Assembly (NCBI GenBank): GCA_016200025.1
Contig: JACQFO010000037.1
Span: forward strand, 1-9,842
Length of the DNA: 9,842 nucleotides
Direction: 5' to 3'
DNA from: Nitrososphaerota archaeon
GTDB lineage: Archaea > Thermoproteota > Nitrososphaeria > Nitrososphaerales > Gagatemarchaeaceae
Shown in pieces: positions 1-6,083 of this stretch (the stretch's first letter is position 1; each line of letters starts with the position of its first letter). The notes under the pieces were generated by a model that saw nothing but the letters and a program-made list of their open reading frames with translations, did not search any database and was not told the origin of the DNA. Made by a program: the position numbers and the translations under genes.

Positions 1-115
1 AAGCAGGATGAAGTAGCCTGCTTCTGACCTCCACTTTTTCACCTGCTGAATAAGCTCAATAAGAAACGGATTCGCGGCTGAATGCGTTGGCGGCTTTGTC
101 GCGCCCTGGTGGTAA

Positions 116-484
116 GCGGATCTGGAGATAGGAGACCCAACTCGGGCCCAGGCCATCATCCAGAGCCTGGCAGACGAATACTCTCGCAAGATCCTCCTCT
201 CGGCCATCCCTTCTCCAAAGTCCGTGGAAGACATGAGCAGGGAGAATGACATCCCCCTGAGCACCTGCTACAGGAGGGTCCACGAACTGCTTGCGTCGCA
301 GATCCTTGTCGTGGAGAGGATTATTGTGACCTCCGACGGTAAGAAGTACGAGATGCTCAGGAGCGCGTACAGAGCGGTTGCCGTCAGCTTTGAAAATGGG
401 GTGATTAAGGTGGATGTAACAGTCAACGAAGACGTGGCCGACAAGTTGAGGCGCATGTGGCTGGAGATGAAGGTCTCGAGGTGA
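116..484 (+). CDS. Archaeal winged-helix (ArsR-like) transcriptional regulator, start unresolved
   Basis: A small DNA-binding regulator. The segment around 152-300 reads as a helix-turn-helix: the stretch containing DEYSRKILLSA, then PKSVEDMSRENDIPLS, then TCYRRVHELL as the recognition helix, followed by a beta-wing (VVERIIVTSDGKKYEML). The C-terminal ~45 residues (YRAVAVSFENG to KVSR) form a strand-rich tail typical of this archaeal family. The first canonical start in frame is GTG 224, but it falls inside the winged helix, and the conserved part clearly begins 20-25 codons earlier. The frame is open only back to a TAA at 113-115, and between 116 and 223 it has no ATG, GTG or TTG. The start is therefore a non-canonical codon (CTG 122 is possible) or lies in another frame (ATG 82, one base out of phase), implying a frameshift. 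The membrane protein at 546 follows 61 nt later and is probably its partner. The family call is firm; the target is unknown. Confidence 0.75.
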   Translation, partial: ADLEIGDPTRAQAIIQSLADEYSRKILLSAIPSPKSVEDMSRENDIPLSTCYRRVHELLASQILVVERIIVTSDGKKYEMLRSAYRAVAVSFENGVIKVDVTVNEDVADKLRRMWLEMKVSR

Positions 485-526
485 TTTCCATGATTGAGAA
501 ACGGCCCCATGCTTTAATCATCCCAA

Positions 527-536
527 GGGGAGGTGA
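527..536 (+). promoter_or_regulatory. Strong Shine-Dalgarno for the TTG start at 546
   Basis: GGGGAGGTGA ends 9 nt before TTG 546 and is a near-perfect anti-16S match. It fixes the start: the in-frame TGA at 534-536 lies inside the site itself, so no earlier start is possible in this frame. It also suggests translation from a longer message shared with the upstream regulator. A weak TATA-like GCTTTAATCA at 511-520 could give an additional internal promoter. Confidence 0.75.
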
Positions 537-545
537 AGCGTAGGA

Positions 546-824
546 TTGGACCTACTGTATCTGAACCTTGCGCAGGGGTTGATACTCGTCTTCGGCAGCG
601 TGGTCGTGTTCTATGCGCTTCGTGCTTACCGAAGGACCAAGAGCGAAGCGATGCTCCTCCTGGGTCTTGGGTTCGGGTTCGTCACGCTGGGCGCAGTCGT
701 CGCTGGCGTACTGTTCAACTTCACAGACGTCCGCGACCTCACGACCGTTGAAACCATCCAGGCGGCGAGCCAGGCGGCCGGGTTCTTCATCATCGTCTAC
801 TCTTTGGCAAGGTCGAAGAACTGA
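546..824 (+). CDS. Small three-helix membrane protein downstream of HTH regulator (DUF7521-like)
   Basis: A 92-residue integral membrane protein. Three hydrophobic segments are visible: about residues 5-26 (ending in FYALRAYRR), 35-57 (MLLLGLGFGFVTLGAV) and 69-88 (AASQAAGFFIIVYSLA). A basic loop (RAYRRTKSE) follows the first helix and an acidic/polar loop (FTDVRDLTTVET) follows the second, so by the positive-inside rule residues 27-34 should be cytoplasmic. It starts at TTG, chosen because of the GGGGAGGTGA ribosome site 9 nt upstream and an in-frame stop just before it. There is no catalytic motif. The architecture and its position behind a winged-helix regulator resemble the archaeal DUF7521 group as I recall it; that assignment is from memory. 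A role as membrane sensor or effector of the regulator is inference only. Confidence 0.75.
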   Translation: MDLLYLNLAQGLILVFGSVVVFYALRAYRRTKSEAMLLLGLGFGFVTLGAVVAGVLFNFTDVRDLTTVETIQAASQAAGFFIIVYSLARSKN

Positions 825-862
825 GGCTGAGCTACCTAGACTCGGAAGGTGAATCCAATTCC

Positions 863-1186
863 CTAGCGGAGGCTTTCTGCCTGAATTAGCTCCGAGAGCT
901 TCTGGAAGTAGAGTCTGGTGGCCATTGGCATCTCGTCGAGGTTCCTGTCGATGGCGTCGAGCACATACTTGATGGCTCGCCGGGAGGTCTTGAACTCGAA
1001 CTTCATCGGGAGGATGGGGTCCTGTATCACGTCTATCAGGTCTACCAGGTGGCGGGGGGCCTCCGCCTTGGCATCGCTTGCAACCTTGTTGTACCAGCCG
1101 GCAAGGACTGCAGGGTCCAACCCAAGCTTCATGTTTTCGATCTCCTGAAGCAGCTTGTTCAGAACTAGCATCTCTTCGTTTGCCAT
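863..1186 (-). CDS. Hypothetical all-helical protein, 107 aa
   Basis: I do not recognise this family. The protein has no signal peptide, membrane segment or cysteine, and reads as a bundle of amphipathic helices: residues 3-22 (EEMLVLNKLLQEIENMKL), 24-40, 44-56 (PRHLVDLIDVIQD), a loop with PILPMKFEFKTS, 68-82 and 86-105. Composition is ordinary for a soluble cytoplasmic protein, and codon use follows the GC-rich pattern of the neighbours, which supports real coding. The start is ATG 1186, preceded by GAGAGG a few bases upstream and by a TTTAAA box about 40 nt upstream, giving an untranslated leader of roughly a dozen bases. It is convergent with the membrane protein and transcribed alone. No function can be assigned. 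Confidence 0.7.
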   Translation of the reverse strand: MANEEMLVLNKLLQEIENMKLGLDPAVLAGWYNKVASDAKAEAPRHLVDLIDVIQDPILPMKFEFKTSRRAIKYVLDAIDRNLDEMPMATRLYFQKLSELIQAESLR

Positions 1187-1222
1187 AACCTCTCGCTCAT
1201 GTGAATTGTCTGTCCCTGGCGA

Positions 1223-1228
1223 TTTAAA
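1223..1228 (-). promoter_or_regulatory. TATA box for the 107-aa gene
   Basis: TTTAAA within CTTTAAATCG on the minus strand, about 40 nt upstream of ATG 1186. It is one of the few AT-rich spots in a GC-rich region. The expected transcription start is near 1199-1202, leaving a short leader containing GAGAGG. Confidence 0.55.
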
Positions 1229-1244
1229 GAAAAGATGTGAAAAG
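1229..1244 (-). terminator. Possible T-rich archaeal terminator of the zinc-ribbon gene
   Basis: On the minus strand, 24-38 nt after the TAG of the zinc-ribbon gene, there are two T4 runs (plus-strand AAAA at 1240-1243 and 1230-1233) just before the TTTAAA box of the next gene. Archaeal termination typically occurs on T-rich tracts without a hairpin, so this is plausible, but the tract also merges with the next promoter and may simply be promoter AT-richness. Confidence 0.35.
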
Positions 1245-1267
1245 TAGTTGAGTTTCAGCGTTGGCGG

Positions 1268-1681
1268 CTAGCTGCAGCGCATCTGAAAAACCTCGGTCTT
1301 TTCGTATTCGGCTTCCCAGAGGTGCGTGCTATTCCGTCCTCGCCTCACAGCGAGGAGGGTGTATCCTTCTGGTGCTTCTGTGAAGGCCCTGGTGAGGATA
1401 GTGGCTGCTGGTTCCGTGTCTTCGTCGAAGCCGACGACGAGGTGCTGCCTGAACTTCTCGACCTCTTTCACGTGGTCCGCCAGGCAGAGGGTCCTCCCCT
1501 GGAGCTTCGACGACGTGAGAAGCTTTACCTCGTTCCCGCAAATCTCGCACTTCACCTTAGACATGCCGTCCTTGAGGCAGACCCTTCCCACGCCGACCAC
1601 CATCGGATAGGTGCCTGGCTCCGGCTCGGGGGTGCCGCAGATGACGCACTTGGCAGGGGACTTCGTCGATGTGTGCTGCAA
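1268..1681 (-). CDS. Protein with two zinc-ribbon-like CxxC...CxxD modules, function unknown
   Basis: The 137-residue protein has a duplicated metal-binding pattern. Module 1 is C12-V-I-C15 with C35-L-K-D38; module 2 is C45-E-I-C48 with C66-L-A-D69 (H70 adjacent). Each looks like a four-ligand zinc site of the form CxxC...CxxD, and they lie back to back in residues 12-70. The rest is a basic/acidic alpha-beta domain (HVKEVEKFRQHL, then EGYTLLAVRRGRN) ending in QMRCS. The frame stays open up to 1807, inside the neighbouring phosphatase gene, but upstream of the first CxxC the residues look non-coding. I chose TTG 1681 because it keeps the first module whole and lies 31 nt from a TTTAAA box; the first ATG would delete module 1. 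Two ribbons followed by a small domain suggest nucleic-acid or protein binding (inference). Confidence 0.65.
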   Translation of the reverse strand: MQHTSTKSPAKCVICGTPEPEPGTYPMVVGVGRVCLKDGMSKVKCEICGNEVKLLTSSKLQGRTLCLADHVKEVEKFRQHLVVGFDEDTEPAATILTRAFTEAPEGYTLLAVRRGRNSTHLWEAEYEKTEVFQMRCS

Positions 1682-1709
1682 AGTTAGGACCGAGAAACTG
1701 ACGATTGGA

Positions 1710-1715
1710 TTTAAA
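1710..1715 (-). promoter_or_regulatory. TATA box for the zinc-ribbon gene
   Basis: TTTAAA within CTTTAAATCC on the minus strand, in the 49-nt gap between the phosphatase stop and TTG 1681. At about 31 nt from the TTG, it predicts a leader of only a few bases. Confidence 0.6.
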
Positions 1716-1730
1716 GTTGGCCTGGTGATT

Positions 1731-2513
1731 CTAAACGAGCCTGGTGATGTAGTCCACATTCGGGATTGTGGCCAGTGCCCCCATTCCCCTGTCGTCGGAG
1801 TCGACACCCGTTGTTACAAGAATCGAGTCAATCCCTGCCCGAGAGGCTCCGAGGATGTCTGTCTCCACCTGGTCTCCTATCATCACCGCGTCCTCCCTCT
1901 TGCAGCGGGCGCGCCGGAGGGCAATCCTGAACATCAATGGAGAGGGTTTGCCTATGACAGTTGCCTTCTTGTTCGAAGCGTATTCGATCGCCCTGACCAA
2001 AGGACCAGTCGCCATCCTGGGGCCGTCATTGTACATGTAGAACCTGGCGGCATGAGTCGCGACCAACGGCGCCCCGTTCCTGGCAATCCTCGCAGCCTGG
2101 TCGAGCTTCTCGTAGGTTACGTTGCGGTCCAGGCCGACGACCACCACTTTGGCATTGTCGCCCATGGACCTGCGGTGCCCGCATCGCTTCATCTCAGATT
2201 CGAGGCCTTCTTCGCCCACCAGGAAGTAGGAGACCCTGCCATGCTTTTGCAGGATGAATTCCGCGGTGAGCCTGGCGCTGCTTAGGACCTCGTCCATCCT
2301 GACCCCAATCCCGAACCTGCTCAGTCGTTCGTAGATGGTCTCGGTGGAATCGGTCGAGTTGTTGGTGAGGACGTACAGAAGCTTCCCCCGGTCCCTGACG
2401 GCTTCAACGGCTCTTGAGCCGCCAATCTTGACCGTGTTCTCCTTTCCCTTGTAGAAGACGCCATCAAGGTCGAAGAGGAAGAGCTTCTTGTGCTCTAGGA
2501 GCCTGCGCTTCAA
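1731..2513 (-). CDS. HAD superfamily class IIA (NagD-like) phosphatase
   Basis: A cytoplasmic magnesium-dependent phosphatase of the NagD/4-nitrophenylphosphatase/phosphoglycolate phosphatase group. All four HAD motifs are visible: motif I FDLDGV with nucleophile D15 and acid/base D17; motif II TNNS at 50-53; motif III lysine K189 in GKPSP; motif IV MIGDQVETDI with D214 and D219. The long insert between motifs II and III (about 75-180) is the class IIA cap. The length of 260 residues is normal. Start TTG 2513 is the only choice: the frame has a TAA at 2522-2520, and no later start keeps motif I. AGGTGA lies 10 nt upstream. Natural substrate cannot be read from the sequence; in archaea such enzymes are often called sugar or nucleotide phosphatases. 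It is divergent from the aldehyde dehydrogenase gene. Confidence 0.9.
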   Translation of the reverse strand: MKRRLLEHKKLFLFDLDGVFYKGKENTVKIGGSRAVEAVRDRGKLLYVLTNNSTDSTETIYERLSRFGIGVRMDEVLSSARLTAEFILQKHGRVSYFLVGEEGLESEMKRCGHRRSMGDNAKVVVVGLDRNVTYEKLDQAARIARNGAPLVATHAARFYMYNDGPRMATGPLVRAIEYASNKKATVIGKPSPLMFRIALRRARCKREDAVMIGDQVETDILGASRAGIDSILVTTGVDSDDRGMGALATIPNVDYITRLV

Positions 2514-2662
2514 CCGAGCTTATTCACCTGGGCCCGCGCCTTCGGGTGTGGTAGAGCAATGTCAGCCCCTTCGCTTCCGCGCCTCTTAATGTCGTCCTCT
2601 GTGGCGGGCGTAGCCGAGAACTCTTAAGCAGAGGTGGAGGCGGGCCGAGGGCCAGACCAAAA
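2514..2662. promoter_or_regulatory. Divergent control region between phosphatase and aldehyde dehydrogenase
   Basis: A 149-bp non-coding gap. It holds two AT-rich spots in GC-rich surroundings: TCTTAATGT at 2584-2592 and the palindrome CTTAAG at 2623-2628. The palindrome lies 38 nt from TTG 2663 and 44 nt from ATG 2669, consistent with the TATA box of the aldehyde dehydrogenase. Read on the minus strand, the first (ACATTAAGAGG) could serve the phosphatase with a leader of about 50 nt, which fits its use of a Shine-Dalgarno (AGGTGA, minus strand about 2524-2529). Assignments are by spacing only. Confidence 0.45.
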
Positions 2663-4126
2663 TTGAAGATGATCATCGGCGGAGAGTGGGCAGATTCGCA
2701 TACTCGAGAGTCCTTCGAAGTGTACAACCCCGCGACAGGAGCCAAGGTGGACTCGGTTCCAAGGGGAGACAGGGAAGACGCAAAGAGGGCGGTAGACTCG
2801 GCAAAGGAGGCCTTCAAGGGATGGTCGGGGAAGCCGGCCATCGAAAGGTCGAGGGCGATGCTCAGAATCGTCGATGCGGTGAGGGCTGGCGTCGAAGAGC
2901 TTGCGGCCAGCCTAACTGCAGAGCAGGGCAAGCCGCTGCGGGAATCGCGGAGCGAAATCAACAGTTTCGCCAACAGCTTCGAATACTACGCCGGGTTGAT
3001 CGGCAGGGAACGAGGGGCGCAGACCCCGTTCTCCACGGGAGAGGGGTACTTCGTGGTGACAAAGAGGCCAGTGGGCGTGGTGGGCGCGATTCTGCCCTGG
3101 AACTTCCCCGTGTCGCTGATGGGATGGAAGCTCGCCCCCGGACTGGCAGCGGGAAACACGTTCGTGGTCAAGCCTGCGAGCACGACCCCGCTGACGGACC
3201 TCGCGGCGGTCGCCCTACTGATGAAGACCGGACTCCCTCCCGGAGTCGTCAATGTGGTGACCGGTCCCGGTGCGATTGTAGGGGAAGAGCTGCTTGACAA
3301 TCCGGGCGTCTCAAAGATCGCCTTCACTGGGGAGACCGCAACGGGAAGGCGGATAATGGAGGGTTCGGCCAAACAGATCAAGAGGCTCACCCTTGAGTTG
3401 GGAGGTTCGGACCCGATGATAGTCTGCGACGATGCGGACCTTGAATTGGCGGCAGAGGGCGCGGTGTGGGGGAGGTTCAGGAACTGCGGCCAATCCTGCA
3501 CTTCGGTGAAGCGACTCTTCCTGTTCGAATCGATCGCCGAGTCGTTCCTCAAGAGCTTCGTCGAAAGGGTGAAGTCTATAGTCGTAGGGAACGGTATGGA
3601 GGGTTCCACGCACATGGGTCCGGTCCACACGCCGGAACAGAGAGAGAAAGTCGAATCAATGGTAGCCGATGCGACCGGTAGGGGGGCCCAGGTCCTCGTG
3701 GAAGGAGGGACTCCGACCGACAAGAAATTCAGCAGGGGCGTCTTCTACATGCCCGTCGTCCTGGGCGAGGTGAGCTATGACGCGCAGATGGCCAAGGAGG
3801 AGTGTTTCGGGCCCGCGCTCCCGGTCTTCGTTGTCAAGGGGCTGGATGAGGCCATCGAGAGGGCCAACGATACGGCCTACGGCCTAGGATCGTCCATCTG
3901 GACGAAGGACATGGGAAGGGCCTACGACGCAGCCGAGAAGATCGAAGCTGGCACGACCTGGGTCAACTCGCCGCCAATCTCGAGGGCGGAAGTCCCCTTC
4001 GGTGGGTTCAAGCAGAGCGGGCTGGGGAGGGAGAACGGGGTCGAGGGTCTGGACCACTATTACGAGACGAAGAGCATCCAAGTCCTTGATTATGGGAAAG
4101 GCCGCAAATGGGGCTTCCCCATCTGA
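2663..4126 (+). CDS. NAD(P)-dependent aldehyde dehydrogenase (succinate-semialdehyde dehydrogenase-like)
   Basis: Oxidises an aldehyde to a carboxylic acid with NAD or NADP. At 487 residues it is full length for the family. The Rossmann/cofactor part shows PWNFP (145-149), K170 in VVKPAS and FTGET (221-225). The general base is E245 in LELGG, the catalytic nucleophile is C279 in NCGQSC, and the late motifs EECFGP and PFGGFKQSGLGRE are present, the last forming the conserved C-terminal oligomerisation/active-site edge. No catalytic residue is missing, so an active enzyme is expected. The start is TTG 2663 or, two codons later, ATG 2669 (MIIGGEW, a common N-terminus here); there is no good Shine-Dalgarno. 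Overall similarity is to the GabD/SSADH and related medium-chain groups, but substrate cannot be fixed from sequence. The neighbours give no pathway hint. Confidence 0.93.
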   Translation: MKMIIGGEWADSHTRESFEVYNPATGAKVDSVPRGDREDAKRAVDSAKEAFKGWSGKPAIERSRAMLRIVDAVRAGVEELAASLTAEQGKPLRESRSEINSFANSFEYYAGLIGRERGAQTPFSTGEGYFVVTKRPVGVVGAILPWNFPVSLMGWKLAPGLAAGNTFVVKPASTTPLTDLAAVALLMKTGLPPGVVNVVTGPGAIVGEELLDNPGVSKIAFTGETATGRRIMEGSAKQIKRLTLELGGSDPMIVCDDADLELAAEGAVWGRFRNCGQSCTSVKRLFLFESIAESFLKSFVERVKSIVVGNGMEGSTHMGPVHTPEQREKVESMVADATGRGAQVLVEGGTPTDKKFSRGVFYMPVVLGEVSYDAQMAKEECFGPALPVFVVKGLDEAIERANDTAYGLGSSIWTKDMGRAYDAAEKIEAGTTWVNSPPISRAEVPFGGFKQSGLGRENGVEGLDHYYETKSIQVLDYGKGRKWGFPI

Positions 4127-4140
4127 ATCCGGACAAATCT

Positions 4141-4148
4141 CTAAATAC
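4141..4148 (+). promoter_or_regulatory. TATA box for uS10
   Basis: CTAAATAC, inside the 47-nt gap after the aldehyde dehydrogenase stop, centred about 29 nt upstream of ATG 4174. It gives uS10 its own promoter with a nearly leaderless message; no Shine-Dalgarno is present before the ATG. Confidence 0.6.
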
Positions 4149-4173
4149 GGTCTGACTGCGGACTGGCAAGAAA

Positions 4174-4485
4174 ATGGCCCAGTTCGCCAGAATCAAGCTG
4201 ACTTCCACCAACCTTCCCGAGCTCGAGAAGGTGGCGAAGGACATCAGGGACATAGCTGACAAGACTGGAGTCAAGGTCAGAGGCCCGCAACCCCTGCCGA
4301 CGAAGAGGCTGAAGATCACGACGAGGAAGTCGCCCACAGGGGAGGGAAGCCACACCTTCGACCACTGGCAATTGAGGGTCCATAGACGGATACTAGACGT
4401 TCAGCCCGACGATAGGACCATGAGACAGATAACGAAACTGAGAATCCCTGAAGATGTGAAGGTAGAACTGATTCTTACTGCCTAG
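4174..4485 (+). CDS. rps10: Small ribosomal subunit protein uS10 (archaeal type)
   Basis: A 103-residue component of the 30S head near the 3' major domain of 16S rRNA. Recognisable family features are the N-terminal ARIKLTS strand, the central GPQPLPTK segment and KRLKITTRKSP, the loop GEGSHTFDHWQLRVHRR, and the C-terminal IPEDVKVELIL strand. The SHTFDHWQLRVHRRIL variant is that of archaeal and eukaryotic homologues (eukaryotic uS10), not the bacterial form. Length is normal. In many archaea the gene follows the gene for elongation factor 1-alpha in the str operon; here it stands alone behind the aldehyde dehydrogenase with its own TATA box and is convergent with the methyltransferase. Confidence 0.97.
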   Translation: MAQFARIKLTSTNLPELEKVAKDIRDIADKTGVKVRGPQPLPTKRLKITTRKSPTGEGSHTFDHWQLRVHRRILDVQPDDRTMRQITKLRIPEDVKVELILTA

Positions 4486-4552
4486 GCAAGACAGATTTCC
4501 AGAATCGGCCTAATCCCCGATCCGCCCCTAGGACCAGGGCTGTCGGTCTTGG

Positions 4553-5023
4553 TTACATCACGTACAGGTATATCGGATGAGGCTTCTTCCATCCTGCAGG
4601 CGTGACCGAAATCTCTCGCGCTGGTGTCCAGCTGGGAATCTCGTAGTCGAAGTTTACGATCCTCGTTCCGGGCCTAAGTTCTTTCAAGAACTTGGGTGCC
4701 ATTTGGTTCAGAGTATACCCAGAGAGATATAGGGCCAGAACGTCGGCTCTCCTCAAACTAGCCTTCTTGAAGCTACTTCGTGAAATCGTGACTCGATGGG
4801 ACAGTCCTAGGCTTTTCACTTTCCTGCGACATTCATTCACAAGGCGCCTACGTACCTCGAATCCTACAACTCTAGCCCGAAAGTCTCTGGCCGCGATTAT
4901 CAGCATCCTACCGTCGCCTGAGCCTAGGTCGAACACAGTCTCATTTGGCCTCACGGACGCCAAGGCAAGCATCTTCGGTATGATGTCTTCTGGAGTTGGG
5001 ATGTACGGCTCGGTATAGTTCAC
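4553..5023 (-). CDS. aKMT/FAM173-type protein lysine methyltransferase
   Basis: A class I SAM-dependent methyltransferase of 156 residues. Visible parts: the family-specific N-terminal IPTPEDIIPKML (8-19), which precedes the SAM site; motif I VFDLGSGDGR (30-39) binding SAM; the acidic residue E56 after strand 2 (VVGFEV) for the ribose; strand 4 ALYLSGYTLNQMAPKFLKEL (97-116); then RPGTRIVNFDYEIPSW and the end IYLYVM. This order, size and C-terminus match, from memory, the crenarchaeal lysine methyltransferase aKMT and the FAM173/ATPSCKMT family, which methylate chromatin and other proteins. A substrate here is unknown. Start GTG 5023 is the earliest possible because TGA at 5026-5024 precedes it directly, and a TATA-like box lies about 25 nt upstream, indicating a leaderless message. 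It is convergent with uS10. Confidence 0.8.
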   Translation of the reverse strand: MNYTEPYIPTPEDIIPKMLALASVRPNETVFDLGSGDGRMLIIAARDFRARVVGFEVRRRLVNECRRKVKSLGLSHRVTISRSSFKKASLRRADVLALYLSGYTLNQMAPKFLKELRPGTRIVNFDYEIPSWTPAREISVTPAGWKKPHPIYLYVM

Positions 5024-5042
5024 TCATGCCGAATGGTTTCTC

Positions 5043-5054
5043 GTATTAGATAAG
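5043..5054 (-). promoter_or_regulatory. TATA box for the methyltransferase gene
   Basis: CTTATCTAATAC on the minus strand, centred about 25 nt upstream of GTG 5023. That spacing places the transcription start at the start codon, so the message is probably leaderless; no Shine-Dalgarno is seen. The rest of the 5024-5150 gap shows nothing recognisable. Confidence 0.5.
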
Positions 5055-5150
5055 CCTCAGGGTGAAGGCCCGGGTCGCCCGCCATCGCAACAACCTCGCC
5101 AGAAAACCACGTTTCGCCGTGTCGTAGAGGTTAGTGCCGCAAGGCGGGCT

Positions 5151-6050
5151 TTACGGTCGAGGTTGCCCCTTGACCCAAGTAATCGTCCTTCTAAGGCCGT
5201 CTTCCATCGACAACTCATGGTTGAATCCAAGCAGTGTGGTGACTTTCTGGAGGGAGGGATAGCTGACCTGGGGCTCCTTCTCCAGTTCGCTCCGGGGAGG
5301 GGCAAGGACGAGTTTAGATTTCGACCCAGTCAAGGACTTTACCATCTCGGCGAGTTCCCTTATCGTGACGGGCCTTTCGCCGCCGAAATTGAAGGCCTGG
5401 CCAACCGAACTTTCATCCGTGAGAATGGTAACCGCAAGTTTCGCGAAGTTCACGGCGTGCGTCGGTGAGGTCGTGTCTCTCCCCTCGTTGTATAGCGTGA
5501 GCGGTTCGTCGTTGAGGCACGCCCTGATGAAACGGATCGTGGCCCGCGAGGGTTGGTCATATTCGCCGAACAGGAGCCAGCTCCTCGTCAAGGACACGGG
5601 AAGCGCCTTCGTCCTGTGGAAGCTGAGGGCGAGGTTCTCGCAGATTACCTTCGAGTAGTCGTAGGGCACGCGAGGGTCGAAGGGCGCATCTTCGCTGACT
5701 GGGTTCACCTTCGGTGCGCCGAAGACGTTCGCACTGGAAGCGCAGAGTATGCGCGCCACCTTCTTCCTGTGCGCCAGCTCCAGCATGTTGAGGGTGCCGA
5801 CACAGTTGACCTCGAAACAGAGCCTCGGGTCCTCGATGGTCTTCTTGATCTCGGTGATCGCCGCGAGATGGATGATTGCGTCGAAGTCCAAGGAGGCGAG
5901 CCTGGTGAAGACGAACTCCTTGTCGAGGAGGTTGCCGACGACGTCCCAGCCAGACAGGTCCGTGGGGATCGTGGGGATTCCCTTTGAATCGAGATATCCG
6001 ACGAGGTTCCTTCCGACCATCCCTGAAGCGCCGGTGATAAGGACCTTCAT
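5151..6050 (-). CDS. NAD-dependent epimerase/dehydratase (extended SDR, GalE-like)
   Basis: Likely acts on a nucleotide-sugar, for example in surface polysaccharide or glycoprotein synthesis. The 299 residues are a typical length. The Rossmann fold opens with the GxxGxxG motif at 7-13 (GASGMVG), followed by acidic D31 at the end of strand 2, which favours NAD over NADP. HLAAIT (61-66) closes strand 4. The catalytic serine lies in CASSANVFG (103-111) and the YxxxK pair is Y130/K134. Substrate-side segments RSWLLFGEYDQPS and YNEGRDTTSPTHAV replace the more usual forms; the last has N201 where an aspartate is common. FNFGGERPVTIREL (220-233) is characteristic. ATG 6050 follows a TATA box by about 30 nt. 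UDP-glucose 4-epimerase is one option but sugar specificity is not readable. Confidence 0.88.
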   Translation of the reverse strand: MKVLITGASGMVGRNLVGYLDSKGIPTIPTDLSGWDVVGNLLDKEFVFTRLASLDFDAIIHLAAITEIKKTIEDPRLCFEVNCVGTLNMLELAHRKKVARILCASSANVFGAPKVNPVSEDAPFDPRVPYDYSKVICENLALSFHRTKALPVSLTRSWLLFGEYDQPSRATIRFIRACLNDEPLTLYNEGRDTTSPTHAVNFAKLAVTILTDESSVGQAFNFGGERPVTIRELAEMVKSLTGSKSKLVLAPPRSELEKEPQVSYPSLQKVTTLLGFNHELSMEDGLRRTITWVKGQPRP

Positions 6051-6075
6051 CTTCTTCGGGCCGACAGGAGAGATT

Positions 6076-6083
6076 CTATTTAA
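6076..6083 (-). promoter_or_regulatory. TATA box for the epimerase gene, containing the upstream stop codon
   Basis: TTAAATAG on the minus strand, about 30 nt upstream of ATG 6050. The TAA stop of the 131-residue gene (6082-6080) lies within this box, so one element ends one gene and promotes the next. Confidence 0.6.

Noticed and set aside
1..27. Plus-strand KQDEVACF followed by TGA, possible end of an upstream gene, with a T5 run at 35-39
   Set aside because: Eight codons prove nothing, and the opposite strand is equally open here.
1..84. Minus-strand reading IELIQQVKKWRSEAGYFILL, possible start GTG 42, running off the left edge
   Set aside because: It looks protein-like and has an AT-rich stretch upstream, but only about 14 codons after the GTG are visible, too few to support a gene.
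1682..1807. Longer start (1807) for the zinc-ribbon gene
   Set aside because: It would overlap the end of the phosphatase by 77 nt and add residues that look like the shadow of that gene; a TATA box lies inside the extension.
1611..2285. Plus-strand open frame of 224 codons over the phosphatase gene
   Set aside because: It is the antisense of a HAD phosphatase with all four motifs and has no recognisable domain; open antisense frames are common in GC-rich DNA.
2986..3723. Minus-strand open frame of 245 codons inside the aldehyde dehydrogenase gene
   Set aside because: Low-complexity S/T/P composition antisense to a complete, motif-rich enzyme.
5024..5150. Search for a small gene or RNA in the gap between the methyltransferase and the epimerase
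   Set aside because: Apart from the methyltransferase TATA box, there is no start with a ribosome site, no hairpin I can support and no tRNA-like pattern.
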